Shown here piece after piece: positions 44,250-55,864 of a stretch of DNA of 64,000 nt. Source of the DNA: Chionoecetes opilio. Lineage: Eukaryota > Arthropoda > Malacostraca > Decapoda > Majidae. The stretch is taken from contig JACEEZ010010078.1 of assembly GCA_016584305.1 (NCBI GenBank), forward strand, positions 145,001-209,000, read 5' to 3'. The position numbers and the translations under genes are program-made. Below the pieces are notes generated by a model. That model made no database searches and was not told the DNA's origin. It worked only from the letters and a program-made list of their open reading frames with translations. How positions within the stretch are numbered: position 1 is the stretch's first letter; every line of letters starts with the position of its first letter.

Positions 44250-44283
44250 TTTAGGCTGATGATGGCTTATGTATAGCCGAAAC
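44250..44283 (+). ncRNA. Hammerhead-like motif, right PLE copy
   Basis: CTGATGA, stem GGCT-TATGTAT-AGCC, then GAAACG. This is the better of the three motifs. It lies in the 3' UTR about 180 bp after the stop, where PLE hammerheads are known. An extra T before stem II is not standard. Confidence 0.5.
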
Positions 44284-44370
44284 GTTCGAATAAACAATCA
44301 AGATGTTTCTACCCGCGCTGGTTTATATCTTCATTATTAGATCAAGATTCCCTCATGGAGAAAGTATTGC

Positions 44371-44491
<121 letters not shown>

Positions 44492-45460
44492 TCAGCCCTC
44501 GATTTAACAGACTAAAAGGGGGAAGAAGTGGTCCGTTAAAGACGATTGTCCGTTAGAGCGAGGGTATTTTCCTAAGGGTGTGAAAATATAGGAAAAACAC
44601 AGGAAAAATTGTGAAATATATGCGAAATAATCACAAACACAACCAGACCGTGTAGCTATGTTGGGAGGTAAACAGTGACTGGCGCTGTTGGAATTATCGC
44701 CCATCAACTGATGGATGATAACAACCGTTGAAATTATAAAGTAAATTAACGTGAACTCACCTTGCTATTAACCCATAGTCTACCTAAGCTGCGCAGATAC
44801 CCTACTTAGACGCTAATTAAGGTATACTCAGCAGTGGCAGATGGGTTGAAGTGTGTTAAGGCTTAATCTGTAGCTCGGGGAAGCATGGAGAGGGCTGGTG
44901 GTACACAGAATCGCAAGACGGCTGGCTGTGGAACGTGATGGCGTCGCGGACTGGGCTGACTCTACTTTTCTCACAGCTGGGAGCAATTTTTAGAGATGTG
45001 TTTTACACCTCGTCCTTGTCTTAACCGATTGATCGGTTAAAATTTACTCATATTAATATGAGGTTGACTACACCTTAGTGTTTAATCAAAAGCTCACTAC
45101 GACTTCATATGGTAGTGGCTGACTCGTGACCCCGATGTCTTGATTAAACTCCCTTCAAGACAGCTAGGAGCTTACACGTGGGACAATGTTCCAACAATGT
45201 TCCTATACATGGAAATTTCCTGACAATTCTTAGATTGTGTTAATCCTTTGATTAATTGTGGTATTATAGATGAATACCACCAAAATTATATCTAATTATA
45301 TCTAAATACATCTTAATTTATACCCAAATCTATAATAATATATACATAGGTGGATTTGGATTCGTATTCCGCCTTCCTGGCGGTAGGCGCCAAATTCCAC
45401 CATTCAAATTAATACCTTTCTCAAAATTAGAGCGGTTTTAGTGGAGAATTTCCACAGGCG

Positions 45461-45680
45461 CTACATGCTGGATTTGGTACGCTCCTACACGCTGTGAAAT
45501 AAAAGAGAAATAATCACAAACACAACCAGACCGTGTAGCTATGTTGGGAGGTAAACAGTGACTGGCACTACATGCTGGATTTGGTACGCTCCTACACGCT
45601 GTGAAATAAAAGAGAAATAATCACAAACACAACCAGACCGTGTAGCTATGTTGGGAGGTAAACAGTGACTGGCGCTACAT
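45461..45680. repeat. Tandem repeat, period 107 bp
   Basis: Units start at 45461, 45568 and 45675 (third cut short). Each contains 'ctacatgctggatttggtac' and 'aaccagaccgtgtagctatg'. A related single segment lies at 44612-44690. A (GCAGCG)n-like patch follows at 45895-45922. Confidence 0.9.
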
Positions 45681-45999
45681 CAGGGATTGGCACACTCGCC
45701 CACGACTGTTCGGGACTGGTATTAGGAGAGGTAGTAAGTATCCAGGCTCGCTCATTACTGCTTGGTATGCTATGAAATATCATTATTCTAGGTGAATGTA
45801 GACATATAATCGCATTTTAATGGCTATTATTCATACATATGAGTAAAGATATGAAAGTACAAGCAAGGCACTCATCCATGCCTGGCAGCACGGCCGCGGC
45901 AGCAGCGGCAGCAGCGGCAGCATCATGAGACATTATAATCACCCCAAATTGAGATAAAAAGGAAGAAAAAGTCACAACTAAAAGAAAAAAGGGGAAAAA

Positions 46000-46115
46000 A
46001 GAAAACTAAAGCAAGGGCTACAGAGTGGCAAAGAAAGGGATATGTGTCAAGCTCGAGCTCGAGTTTGAGAGACCTACAAGGCGATCCTAAGCATAAGAGG
46101 TCACAAGAAGAACAA
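46000..46115. repeat. SINE-like segment with palindromic core
   Basis: 'gctacagagtggcaaagaaa', then 'gtcaagctcgagctcgagt', then 'cctacaaggcgatcctaagc'. Also at 62665-62765 and, inverted, inside the SINEs at 8523 and 31529. Confidence 0.7.
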
Positions 46116-46400
46116 CAACAAACCAGACACAGGCCGTGGCTGTCAAAAGTAATGCTTATTATCATGACAATTGCTCATTATTATATATATTATATGGATG
46201 TGACGAGCTGTTCTATACACGTGTCACTATTTAGGTCAGTGTAGCACCGTGTGTCACCTTAAATAAGGGTGATTTAAGGTGTTGAGGTGATAGGGAGACA
46301 GTCTTGCAGCGACCACCCCATAACACTAATAATCACTATTTTAAACAATACATACCTTCTACCACTAAATCACTAGCAACACAGGCTCCTTCCTTACATA

Positions 46401-47865
46401 CCGTATTTGCTGGCGCATAAGACGCAGTTTTTTTCCAAGAAAGGGAATACATAATTCACCCTGCGTCTAATGCAGCCATATTACTAATGAGAGGTTCGGC
46501 AGAGAATGCAGAATGGCCGGTGGTGTATTACTAAGGGGGTCTCAAGTAATCTGTGTTGAGCAGTAGACCACTGAACACAAATTTGTAACTGTGTTACTAA
46601 TAATATCAACAGTAATGCATACGTAATACCAAGAAAAAGTAGGAGTTTAAGAGAAAACAAGAGGTGGGGCAACAAGGTGGCTGTTTCTGCTGCCAAGATG
46701 GCCGTCATATGTAAACATCACCCCCCTCCCGCAGTCCCGCTGCCGCTCTCCACTGTAAATGAATGGGAGACAGGGTAGGCCTTTATACCACCTCGATCCC
46801 TCAATCCTCACCCCTGTATCTCTATGGATAAGGAAATTGTAAACTGTAACTGGAAAGAGTGCTAGTAAAAAGGCTGCAACGGTACCTGTAGACGGGACAG
46901 AAGCCTTCCACACAATACACCAAGACCAAGACCCATCACGGCGCCAAAACTTCATCCGCCTCAAGGCCGAATCACACCATACCATCATGCCTTGACCTGT
47001 ACCTTCCTGAGGAAGACTAATCAACCCTCGCGACTGTGATAGATTCACAGGTGTAAACCATGGCGAATATCTTTGATCCCGACATTGGTGCCCTTCATTA
47101 ATAACAAAAAGGTAGAGATGGTTACCTTACAGTGTAATATCTTGGTAATTTTTTGTTATTGGGCAACCACCGATTTCGAGGCCGAAACTTATGTTTTACT
47201 GAATAGTTTTGGTGTTTTGAATTAATCTGGCTCTCATTTTTGTCGGAAATCAATGTTGTTTACATATGTGTGGGGGGGGGGGGTGCCTGCCCTGCCCCTC
47301 CAGGCCCGCCCCGCAAACATTGCTAAGCTTCACACTGCCAATGCCATTAATATTTGATTGCGCCATGGGAAATGGGGCTCAAAATACACAGAATGAAGAA
47401 TGACACACGATAATGGAGGTAAGAATCCTAGGACTTATGAAAGCCCACTACCGAAATAATACCATTATCTTTACTGCAAATTTTCCACTAAGTCTAAACA
47501 CATAGCAGAAAAGCAGCAAAGGCATACTTACAACACTAAATCTAAGCTAAATGTCATAGGTAGATAATATCAATTCGTGGTGCATCCTGCAATAAATGAT
47601 GACCGATTTTGGTTACCCTACACATTCTCTTTACATTTTAACTAGTATAATTTTCATTCACATTCACTGCACTGTTAATATTGTATATGGGTACATGCTC
47701 AAAATCGTTTGTTTTCCCTTACAAAACCATTTTTTTATAACTTTTAATAAATTTACAAAAAGTAAATATGTCCTCAAAACACTAATAATTTTTTTCCATC
47801 AAATATTTATGTAAAATACGGGTGCGTCTTATGCGGAGGTGCGTCTCATGCGCCGGCAAATACGG
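46401..47865 (+). mobile_element. TA-flanked TIR element, CCGTATTTGCCGG family, copy C
   Basis: CCGTATTTGCTGGCGCATAA on the left and the inverse of CCGTATTTGCCGGCGCATGA on the right, both flanked by TA. The cleanest copy, 1465 bp. Same order as copy A. Confidence 0.92.
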
Positions 47866-48071
47866 TATCTTAATATCTGATACATCAAAACTCCTTAAAA
47901 CCCAAGCATTCCAAAATAAAATGAGAAAATAATAAATTCTGTTGAGTTGACAATTCGAGCGGCGATAAGCGGTCTGACTTGCCATTCTTGCCCGCAAATT
48001 TGTCACACAAATGGAGTCCATTAAATCCGAAGTCCGTTAAACCGAGGTCCGTTAAATCGAGGGTCAACTGT

Positions 48072-48369
<298 letters not shown>

Positions 48370-49049
48370 AATTACACACTCGCCAGCTTCCTGCACCGTA
48401 GCGATTCCTGATCAAATCTGTTGGACTGGTGGTGGGCTGTATGCGGGTAGCAGGCTGTTACTTATAGGACATCCGTTGCATTACAATGCTTGCATACTGG
48501 TAACACAAATAATTGAATTTATAGCAAAATTTGATTAGTATATTCTTGGTTCCCCTATTTCTTAATAGTACAATATACGCAGAAAGTGTCAAAGAGCAGG
48601 GCCCTGTGAGGCGTAATGACAAAACTCTTGTTACTTCCCATGCTCCACAGCCTATAGGTATGTGTAACGGTCATATCGTACGCCAGGCAGCTCAGTATGA
48701 CCATAAGTAGCTCCCTGGCAGTGCTTCCATTTTAGAGTAAAATACCCTAAACTAGGGTAATCAGACCCCTTCTAGGGTAGCAGTTAGGGTAATGCATAAT
48801 CTAGGGTAATTCTAGGGTAATCAGGTGTTTGTCAGTTTTTTAAAATTCAAATTCAAAGGATTCATTGACGTAAAATCAGTGTTTAATTTTCATTTTTTAT
48901 ACACACGAAACTTTATTTATGTAAGGCTAGCGGAAATCTACTGGTGTCACCCTTCATAGATCCCCGTTTTCTGTCTCTACTCTGGGCGGGTTTAGTGTTG
49001 CCAGATGACGAAAATTTTCACCAGATGACGAAAATTGGAGAAATTTCTA

Positions 49050-50398
49050 AGACAAAGTCAGTTGCCAGTTTTATTATTGTAAATGACCCAATCGAAAAGT
49101 CTGCACGGAAAATTGAACTTCGGGTGTGTGCTTTTCTATCAGAACATTACTTGCCCATTTCCTTATGTGAACCTTACTAGACCTCCTAAAAGCCATGCTT
49201 CCTGATGCGATGTCTTTAAAAAAAGTAAAACTAGGGAAGCAAAGAGCCTCAAACATAATAAGACAAGCGTTTGGAAAGCATTTTCGATCGGCACTGAACT
49301 CTTTGGAATCTTACGTGCAAGGCTTTTTTCTGTAATTATAGATGAGACAACAGACAGGAGTACAACTAAACAATTGTGCGTATTAGCACAATATTTTGAG
49401 AAAGATAAACTTGAAAACTCTTTTGTAGATTTGATAGAGGTTAATGATAACTCAGCTGTAGGACTGTTCAATGCCATGAAGGAATGTTTCACATCAAAAA
49501 ACATTCCTGTTAATAATATTGTTGGGTTTTGTTTTGACACTACAAATGTGATGATGGGAGCCAACCATTCAGTAGCTACATTTTTAAAAGAATATTTGCC
49601 TCAAGTCATAATTGTCAAATGTTCATGCCACATGATTCATCTATGTGCATCAAATGCTTGTCTCAAACTCCCAAAATATGTTGAAGATTTATGCCGTAAC
49701 ATTTTTGCACACTTAATTTAGTCTTAGCTCCAAGAGGCAATATGCATTCAAAGAGTTTCAAAAATTTGTTGATATTGAACCTCATTAAATCCTGGCTCCA
49801 GGCCAAACCAGGTGGTTGTCTGTACAGGCATGTGTGAAAAGATTGCTAGGTAGAACAGTGGGATGCATTGGAGCTTTATTTCACAGAATTAACATTTAGT
49901 GACCCAACACATGTAAATGATATGATTGTTACTGCCTTGAAAAACAAGCTTACCCAAGCCTACCTCGAATTTCTGGATTACAACTTGGGTAAGTTCAATA
50001 GTTATAATACGATCTTCCAGTCTGAAGCTCCAATTTTTTTCACACTGAAAACTGAGACATGCAAACTCATTCGAAGCTTGTGTACTGACTTCATGGATGT
50101 GAGCTTTGTTAAGAATGCTGATATTTCATTACTTAGTCCTGGTCAACATATTTTTTCAAGTGTCTTAATTCCTGTTGAGAATGTATATCTAGGAGTGAGT
50201 GCATCAGCAAACAGTAAGGGATCTAAAACAATCGGGAACAGTAACTAGCGCAGAACTTTCACAGTTTTATAAGTCATGTCAGTCTTTCTTGATTGAAGCT
50301 GTATCCCAGATTCAGAAAAGATATTCACTCAATGACAAAATTCATGAAGTAGTGGCCTGTGTAAACCCTCGTTCTGCATCAACTCTGAATCCTCCATC
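49050..50398 (+). pseudogene. hAT transposase, 5' and central part (several frame breaks)
   Basis: Pieces in order: KSARKIELRVCAFLSEH; LLDLLKAMLPDAMSLKK; SVIIDETTDRSTTKQLCVLA (first catalytic Asp); NNIVGFCFDTTNVMMGANHS (second Asp); IIVKCSCHMIHLCASNAC (C-x-x-H); WDALELYFTELTFSDP; SLLSPGQHIF; SFLIEAVSQIQKRY; RSASTLNPPS, after which the LINE begins. The layout is that of hAT transposases without an obvious intact BED finger. Frame shifts near 49180, 49290, 49720-49870 and 50215 show decay. Confidence 0.88.
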
Positions 50399-52884
50399 AA
50401 TTCAATCAATCATTGGGGGCATACGCCGGGGGGGCGCGTCGCCTCGCCCACCCTACGACGCCACTCCCGGGGGTCACCACGCGCGAGTTCCCATGCAGGC
50501 TCCTTTCCCATACCAAGCAGCTCTCGACAAGAAACATCAACTTGTCCCAGCCACGAGCCTTGTGGGCGCCCCCTTGGCCTCCTCCACGCCGGATTGTCTC
50601 TTACAGATACAACCCGATGGGAAGGATCGGTTTCAGGGTAGCGTGCCACATGCCCATATAGCCCAAGTTGGCGCTGACGGACTATGCAGGTAATAGGCCT
50701 CGATTCAGTCTCACGGTGCAATCGCTGATTTGACACGTAATCATCCCAGCGATACCCCATGATTCTGCGAAGACACTTATTACCAAAGGCATTGATTCGT
50801 CTCTTCAAGTCACTATTTAGTGTCCATGTCTCACAACCATAAAGTAAGAGAGGGATCACAAGCGACTTGAAGATCCGGATCTTTGTCCTCCTGCACAGGT
50901 ACCGACAACGCCAAATACTCCCGCTGAGCGAGTCCATAACACCGTGGGCTATGCCAATCTGCCGTAAGACTTCTTGACGTGACCCGCCGTCATTATGGAC
51001 TGCGCTACCAAGGTATGTAAAACTTTCCAATATCTCAATGTCCTCGCCACACACATGAACAGACTGTACTGCTTCATCTAGTAAGTCTCCAAACACCTGG
51101 ACCTTGGTCTTGAGCCAGGAGACCTCAAGTCCCAAAGGCTTTGCCTCCTCGTGCAGCGCCTCGAGAGCCATCACCAGGACCTCCAGCGACTCAGCAAAGA
51201 TTACTGCATCATCGGCAAAAACAAGATCAGTGATCTTGGTGTTGCCGACGGATGCTCCACAATCACTTTGATCTACAGCCTTGTCCAATATCCAGTCCAT
51301 ACAAGCATTGAAAAGTGATGGGGCAAGGACGCACCCTTGCCTCACTCCTGTATTAACAGGAAAGAAGCTGGATACACCTGCCCCACACTTCACAGCACTC
51401 TCAGTCCCAGAATACAGACCAGTTATCAAACCAATAGTCCTTGCAGGAATCCCTCGAAGTCGCAGAAGATCCCAGAGTGACTTACGATGCACTGAGTCAA
51501 ACGCCTTCTTGAGATCAGCATAGGCTTCAAGCATCCCGTCGAAACTCACGTCGGCGTTGCACCAGGACACGAAGCGCTAGGATACGGTCCGTTGTTGACT
51601 TACCAGGCGTGAACCCAGACTGCTGAGGTCTCTGATGCTTCACCAGATGACTGCGAATTCGTGTCAGCAATAGATGGGCAAGCACCTTGCCTGGTACGCT
51701 GAGCAGTGTAATACCGCGGTAATTGTTGTAGTCCTGACGGTCCCCTTTCCCTTTCCAGATAGGGACGACCAGCCCCCTTTTCCAGTCAGGAGGAATGGTA
51801 CCTGATTGCCACACGGCAGTCAGAACAGCATGCAACCCGCGGATCATGGCCTCACCCCCAGCTTTGAGTAGCTCCGCACTGATATTACAAACACCAGCTG
51901 CCTTTCCACCCCTCAACTTTGCAACAGCCTCTCCGACTTCGTCAAGAGAGGGTGCGGTTTCGTCAATGGGAGGATCGGCATCCACTGCCTGTAACCCAGT
52001 GGTGTGAAGCTGCTCAGTTGGAGGGTCCACTGTGAACAGCTGCCCAAAGTACTCAGCCCAACGAGCCATCTGCCCATCCATGTCCGACACGAGGCGCCCA
52101 TTTGCTGTTCTAATAGCACTCGCCCGAGAAGGAGACCTGGAACGGAGCTTCTTCAGGGCTCGGTAGGCGGGTCGGAGGTCATTAGCGTTCAAATGACCCT
52201 CGACATCCTCAGCGAGACTCCTGACATACCTCTCCTTGTCTCTCCCCAGGAGGGTTCTAGTCCGGCGTGACAGAGCCCTGTGCTGGTCCTGGTTCCCAGC
52301 CAGCCTGGCAGCGCGACTCTCCTCGATTTTCTCCAGCGTCTTCGTCGAGACAAAACCACGCCTTGACCTCGGGCGCTCCCCAATACACTCCTTGGCAGCC
52401 TGTAGAGTTTCACGTTTGAAGGTATCCCACAGTTCTACAGGGTCCCCGAGAGCACCGAGCACATCAAACCGATTTGAGACTGCCACCGCATCATACTCAT
52501 GAGCACATGTCAAGTCCTTCAGTTTCTCAAGATGAAACACAGTATGGTTACCTCTTGAGATTCTTCTGGACTTGACATGAAGCTTAAGTGTAGCAACAAC
52601 AAGTCTGTGATCTGTTCCAAAGAACTCAGCACTCCGGTAAACCCTGCAGTTCTGGAGGATCCTCCAACGAGTACTGACGAGGACGTGGTCGATCTCCTTA
52701 GCTACCTCTCCGGCATTACTATACCATTTCCAGCGGTGCAGCTCTGGTCTCTGATACCAAGAACCTGCAATTCTCAACCTTTTGGACCTTGCAAAGTTCA
52801 GAAGCAGAGAACTGTTGGTGTTTCTGGTACCGGAGCCATGGGGACCAACACATAACTCGTAGCCCTCTCTCACAGTGTCCTCCA
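50399..52884 (-). mobile_element. RTE-like LINE, 5'-truncated, with target duplication
   Basis: Flanked by TCCTCCATC at 50390-50398 and 52885-52893. Ignoring the insert rejoins the hAT frame (STLNPPS-LAYIFDEL). The 3' end (low coordinates) has a short ATTG/GATT tail rather than poly-A, as in the RTE clade. Confidence 0.9.
50410..52884 (-). pseudogene. LINE ORF: endonuclease remnant plus reverse transcriptase (one frameshift)
   Basis: On the minus strand: second half of an APE-type endonuclease (RIAGSWYQRPELHRWKWYSN, KEIDHVLVSTRWRIL, GTDHRLVVATLKL), a linker, then RT: KGKGDRQDYNNYRGITLLSV, SGFTPGKSTTDRILALRVL, ADLKKAFDSVHR (motif A), NTGVRQGCVLAPSLFNACMD (motif B), DLVFADDAVIFAE (catalytic FADD), FTYLGSAVHNDGG, and a C-terminal region with LLYGCETWTLN and RRIMGYRW. 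One base is missing near 51545, breaking the frame between the fingers and motif A. The N-terminal half of the endonuclease is absent. I know close relatives as very abundant in decapod genomes. Confidence 0.9.
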
Positions 52885-52893
52885 TCCTCCATC

Positions 52894-53283
52894 CTTAGCA
52901 TATATATTTGATGAACTGCCACAATTAGAAATGTATGCCAATAAAAATTTTGTGGATGAAGAATGGAGACTGCACTGTTTGGATGAAGAACTTTCTAATC
53001 AACTCAACTTCACAAAGTACTGGTATATTGTGCTTTAATAGAAAAAAAATGATGCAGGACTGCCATGTTATCCCAATTTAACCATAGTCATATCCACCCT
53101 TTCTCACTACCCTTTTCAAATGCAGCGGTTGAGCGTTTTTTCAGCAAACTAAATCTAACTAAAACTTGTCAAAGATCCTCTCTTAAAAATGAAACCCTAA
53201 GTGGCTTAATGCATGCAATATATCACATGAAACGCTTGAAAATATCTTCACATAACCTGAACATTGAGGACAATATATGCTAA
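52894..53283 (+). pseudogene. hAT transposase, 3' part with dimerisation domain
   Basis: Resumes LAYIFDELPQLEMYANKNFV, DEEWRLHCLDEELSN, a stop or shift near 53040, then HPFSLPFSNAAVERFFSKLN, the conserved hAT C-terminal dimerisation segment, and KNETLSGLMHA to a stop at about 53281. Confidence 0.88.
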
Positions 53284-53609
53284 AAGCAATCAATAATGTC
53301 AAAAGTGATGCAACGTGTTCAGAGGTTGCAATATGTATAAATATAAAATATGTATATGTACCTGTAAATATGCAAATATGTATATGTACCTGTTACTTTT
53401 AATGTGTTTGAAAGATTTGTGGGTCAATATAATTCTTAGTCAGTTATTCTCAATACTTATTTTGTTAAAGTGTGTTCTTATTAAACCAGAAATATATATT
53501 TAATGGAAATGATAGCAAAACTAGACAAACTAAACTGGCTTAACTTTACTATTTTGTTTTTGTTATCAATAAAAAATATGGATTTTCACCTACTTCCTTT
53601 TCCTTTATA

Positions 53610-53637
53610 CATAATATATATATATATATATAATAAT

Positions 53638-53695
<58 letters not shown>

Positions 53696-53719
53696 TAATA
53701 TATATATATATAATATATA

Positions 53720-53794
<75 letters not shown>

Positions 53795-53795
53795 A
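53610..53795. repeat. (AT)n microsatellite, irregular
   Basis: TA units with TAATA breaks inside the right part of the hAT element. Confidence 0.95.
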
Positions 53796-54037
53796 TCGAA
53801 TATACAGTCGAGCCGATTATTTAGGGTAAAACGTAAGAATTTAGGGTAAAATTGACTTGACTCTAGGGTAAGTTCAGCGGAGCTCATGGAAGGCCTGCTC
53901 CCTGGCCAGTTTACCCGGCAGTGCTGCCCCAGGCATGGTTGGGGAAGGAGTCTGGTCTTGGCTCACCTCTGCCTCCTCCTTGACTGGCTTCGTTCTTGCT
54001 GTTATTTTGCCTCCCAAACCTCAGACAATGACTCAGG

Positions 54038-54910
54038 ATGGTAAATAAGAGGTTTACTAGAGAGGAGACGGCGCGTATTCTCGCCTTACATGAGGAAAAG
54101 GTGTCTGTGAAGGAAATTTGTGAAAAAGGATGGGCCGTAGTGAAGCAGCCATTTTTCCCTCGATCAAGCGAATGAGTCGCCTCCATGCAGGCATAATACC
54201 AGCCACGCCTCAAGTTTCAGGCCGCCCACACAAGACTACAAAAGCCACAGACAACTTAATAAGGCGAGAAGTTATGAAGAACCCAAGAATAACAGCACGG
54301 GAATTGAACCAGGCGCATCCAGACCTGCTTGAGGACGTCGCAGTGAGGACCATTCAAGAGCGTTGTCAAAAACATCTCAAGCTGCCTCTTCGGTCACCAA
54401 CCAAGAAACCGCTACTGTCGAAGAAAATGAAGCAATCTCGCCTAGCATTTGCGAAGAAGTACCAACACTGGACCGCACAAGACTGGAGAAAAGTAGTGTG
54501 GAGTGATGAATCGACATTCGTCGTCGGGGCCAAGAGGAGAGAGAAGCTTCGTCGTCCAGCAGGAGCCAACAAGTTTGACGCTTGCTACGTCGAGACCACA
54601 GTAAAGCACCCTGATTCTGATATGATTTGGGGTTGTTTTAGTGGGGAGTTGGGTCGTGGAGGTTTCTTTGTTTTACCCAGGAACAGAACAATGAACAGTG
54701 ATGTTTATATTGATGTACTAGATGAACATTTGTTGTTTTTCTATGGTTTGTATGGGTGCACATATTTTCAGCAAGACAGCGCCTTGTCCTTGTGTCTTGT
54801 CCTTTGTGACTTGCGCCTTGTCACATATCCAGAAAAAGGATGCAGTGGCTTAGAGATAACAGTGTTAATGTTCTAGATTGGCCAGGAAACTCACCAGACC
54901 TAAATCCAAT
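54038..54910 (+). pseudogene. Tc1-like transposase, main part (frame breaks)
   Basis: MVNKRFTREETARILALHEE (N-terminal HTH), a shift near 54128, a paired-type linker with RPHKTTKATDNLI and ARELNQAH, then KVVWSDESTFVVG (first Asp), DSDMIWGCFSG, YFQQDSA (second Asp), a shift near 54840, and LDWPGNSPDLNP (third Asp). This order is diagnostic of Tc1-like DDE transposases (cut-and-paste into TA). The frame is cut in the codons after DLNP by the palindromic element and resumes at 58259. Confidence 0.9.
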
Positions 54911-55491
54911 GGGCCCCAGACATAACTACGTCACGGTTTGTTTACATCGTTGCATTGTGGGGATAAGGCGGGGTCGCCGCGGGTGGACCTACGAAGGGAA
55001 AACTACGGCGATGGAAGAATTTAGAGTTATTTTGCGCGAAATTGATATTCCAGGTGCTATATTACTGTGCTCTGTTCTCGCTGACAACACTATAGAGAAG
55101 ACCTGAGGTAATGGCTGATGTGCAGAGGCTTCTAAACCAAGAAAACAGAGTCATAACAGAGCCTCGTCAAAAGGTAAGCAACTGGTAGGTACGTAATGTG
55201 TCCCTACCACTTGCTTACTTCTTAATGAGACTCTGCTGTGACTGTTTTCCTGGTTTAGAAGCCTTCGCACATCAACCATCACCTCAAGTCTTCTATATGT
55301 TGTCAGCGAGCACGGAAATATAGCACCTGGAATATCAATTTCGCCCAAAACAACTCGATTTTTTTTCATCGTCGTAATCTTCTCTTTGTAGGCTGTACAT
55401 ATTCATGGTTATGATAGTATTAAAATACCTTATTAATTGAGTTCCTTTTGTTGTCTTTTCTCATAATAAGTAGTGCTACATCATGGTTTAA

Positions 55492-55701
55492 GTGTTACTT
55501 GACGAGCCAATGAATACTCTTGAGTCTATACCAACATCACCAACCTTTGCTTTGATTTATCTTATTTCTCCATCCATAAACAAGTTGCATAACCACGGTG
55601 ACATTACCCATCCTTGCCTCATGGTACCTGCATGGTACTGTCGTCTACCGATATTTTTGTCCCTACACAAATCGGGAAAACTCGCCGACAGTAATGGTTA
55701 G
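55492..55701 (-). pseudogene. LINE RT fragment in the left arm of the palindrome
   Basis: The minus-strand sequence corresponds to the plus-strand fragment at 57502-57711, which reads MRQGWVVSPWLCNLFMDGVI. This is motif B of a non-LTR reverse transcriptase (VRQGCVMSPWLFNLFMDG-like). Only about 40 codons are recognisable and no catalytic YADD is present. Confidence 0.65.
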
Positions 55702-55704
55702 GTT

Positions 55705-55815
55705 GGTATCCGGTCATTTCGCCCACATGCCATTTCGCCACACCATAGAGTCATTTCGCCCACAGGTCATTTCGCCCACACTATGGAGTCATTTCGCCCA
55801 CACTATGGATTCTAT
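55705..55815. repeat. Minisatellite 'gtcatttcgcccacactatgga'
   Basis: The phrase 'catttcgcccaca' recurs five times. Mirrored at 57390-57495 and related to 'caattcgcccacatataaga' units at 56120-56200 and 57000-57090. Confidence 0.85.
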
Positions 55816-55864
55816 AGGAGCTAGGAGGTTAGGTTATATTTGTTTAGTGTGTCGAGAACCCCCA

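Larger units (their letters stand above)
43110..44328 (+). mobile_element. Penelope-like element, right copy of head-to-head pair
   Basis: Mirror of the left copy, with its 5' end only about 30 bp away. Its 3' end runs 'ggtttatatcttcattatta' into about 45 bp of other sequence and then an AT tract (44376-44487). Confidence 0.92.
48719..53897 (+). mobile_element. hAT transposon split by a LINE
   Basis: TIRs CAGTGCTTCCATTTTAG and (RC) CAGGCCTTCCATGAG, with the 8-bp duplication CTCCCTGG at 48711-48718 and 53898-53905. Subterminal TAGGGTAA motifs occur at least five times on the left (48732-48825) and three on the right (53821-53872). Between them is a decayed hAT transposase interrupted by a LINE (50399-52884). 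A long AT microsatellite is at 53610-53795. Confidence 0.88.
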
